From Arthrobacter sp. H-02-3 (GTDB lineage Bacteria > Actinomycetota > Actinomycetes > Actinomycetales > Micrococcaceae), in assembly GCF_003097355.1 (NCBI RefSeq), contig NZ_PYUI01000011.1, positions 62,001 to 126,000 on the forward strand: DNA of 64,000 nt, written 5' to 3'. Below are positions 63,977-64,000 of this stretch, piece by piece. The position numbers were made by a program, and so were the translations under genes. The notes under the pieces are model-generated. The model was not told the origin of the DNA. It saw nothing but the letters and a program-made list of their open reading frames with translations, and searched no databases. Each line of letters opens with the position of its first letter. Within the stretch, counting starts at the first letter, position 1.

Positions 63977-64000
63977 TTGAGCCCTCCCCGCCCGGTCCGA

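Overview
The window is high-GC actinobacterial DNA of Micrococcaceae type (Arthrobacter/Pseudarthrobacter-like). The evidence is strong G/C preference at third codon positions, a PoxB / RamB-like regulator / aceA / aceB block, a DtxR/IdeR iron box, an actinobacterial tRNA-Ser, and many genes whose start codon follows a -10 hexamer by about 6 nt (leaderless-type promoters). I see no prophage, insertion sequence, CRISPR array or rRNA. The species call is inference.

Layout. 0-2 kb: acyl-CoA dehydrogenase (runs off the left edge) and an SDR 3-hydroxyacyl-CoA dehydrogenase. 2-9.3 kb: a GH76-type hydrolase, an iron-box-controlled ferric ABC transporter and a glycogen-debranching-type glucosidase. 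9.2-14.4 kb: PAP2 phosphatase, YdeI-like, VOC, NUDIX-like, an unrecognised two-part protein and an SRPBCC protein. 14.4-21.3 kb: tRNA-guanine transglycosylase with an atypical substrate loop and, further on, a YhhQ queuosine-precursor transporter. Between them lie a LacI-controlled isomerase/oxidoreductase pair and an AbiEi-like/DUF559 nuclease-type fusion. 21.5-25.6 kb: ABC exporter, pyridoxal kinase and a serpin. 25.6-32.5 kb: pyruvate oxidase, RamB-like regulator and the glyoxylate shunt. 32.8-48.2 kb: an MFS carrier, then a ROK regulator divergent from a 13-gene sugar operon.

The sugar operon holds a Tat-type lipoprotein binding protein, two permeases, four Gfo/Idh/MocA oxidoreductases, one degenerate Gfo-like protein, two TIM-barrel isomerases, a DUF1080 3-keto-glycoside hydrolase-type protein, a beta-propeller and an HbpS/UPF0303 protein. 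I read it as a glycoside 3-oxidation/cleavage pathway; its substrate cannot be told from sequence. 48-64 kb: housekeeping and single genes (baeRF-type, GNAT, DsbA/FrnE, nicotinate phosphoribosyltransferase, TetR, LytR_C, HAD, Stealth phosphotransferase, CpdA-like, formaldehyde dehydrogenase, glutathione peroxidase, M23 peptidase, MpaB-like) and tRNA-Ser(GGA).

Most notable observations: (1) eight copies of a roughly 68-bp intergenic element built from four TTCGCCGGAA / TTCCGGCGAA quarter-sites; (2) the glycoside operon with its Gfo-like protein that lacks the nucleotide-binding and EKP motifs; (3) a Stealth gene whose coding frame extends 58 codons upstream of its first ATG with only an ATC start, placed at ideal distance from a Shine-Dalgarno site; (4) a queuine-salvage pair; (5) leaderless starts, two of which open tiny reading frames that overlap the start of the real gene.
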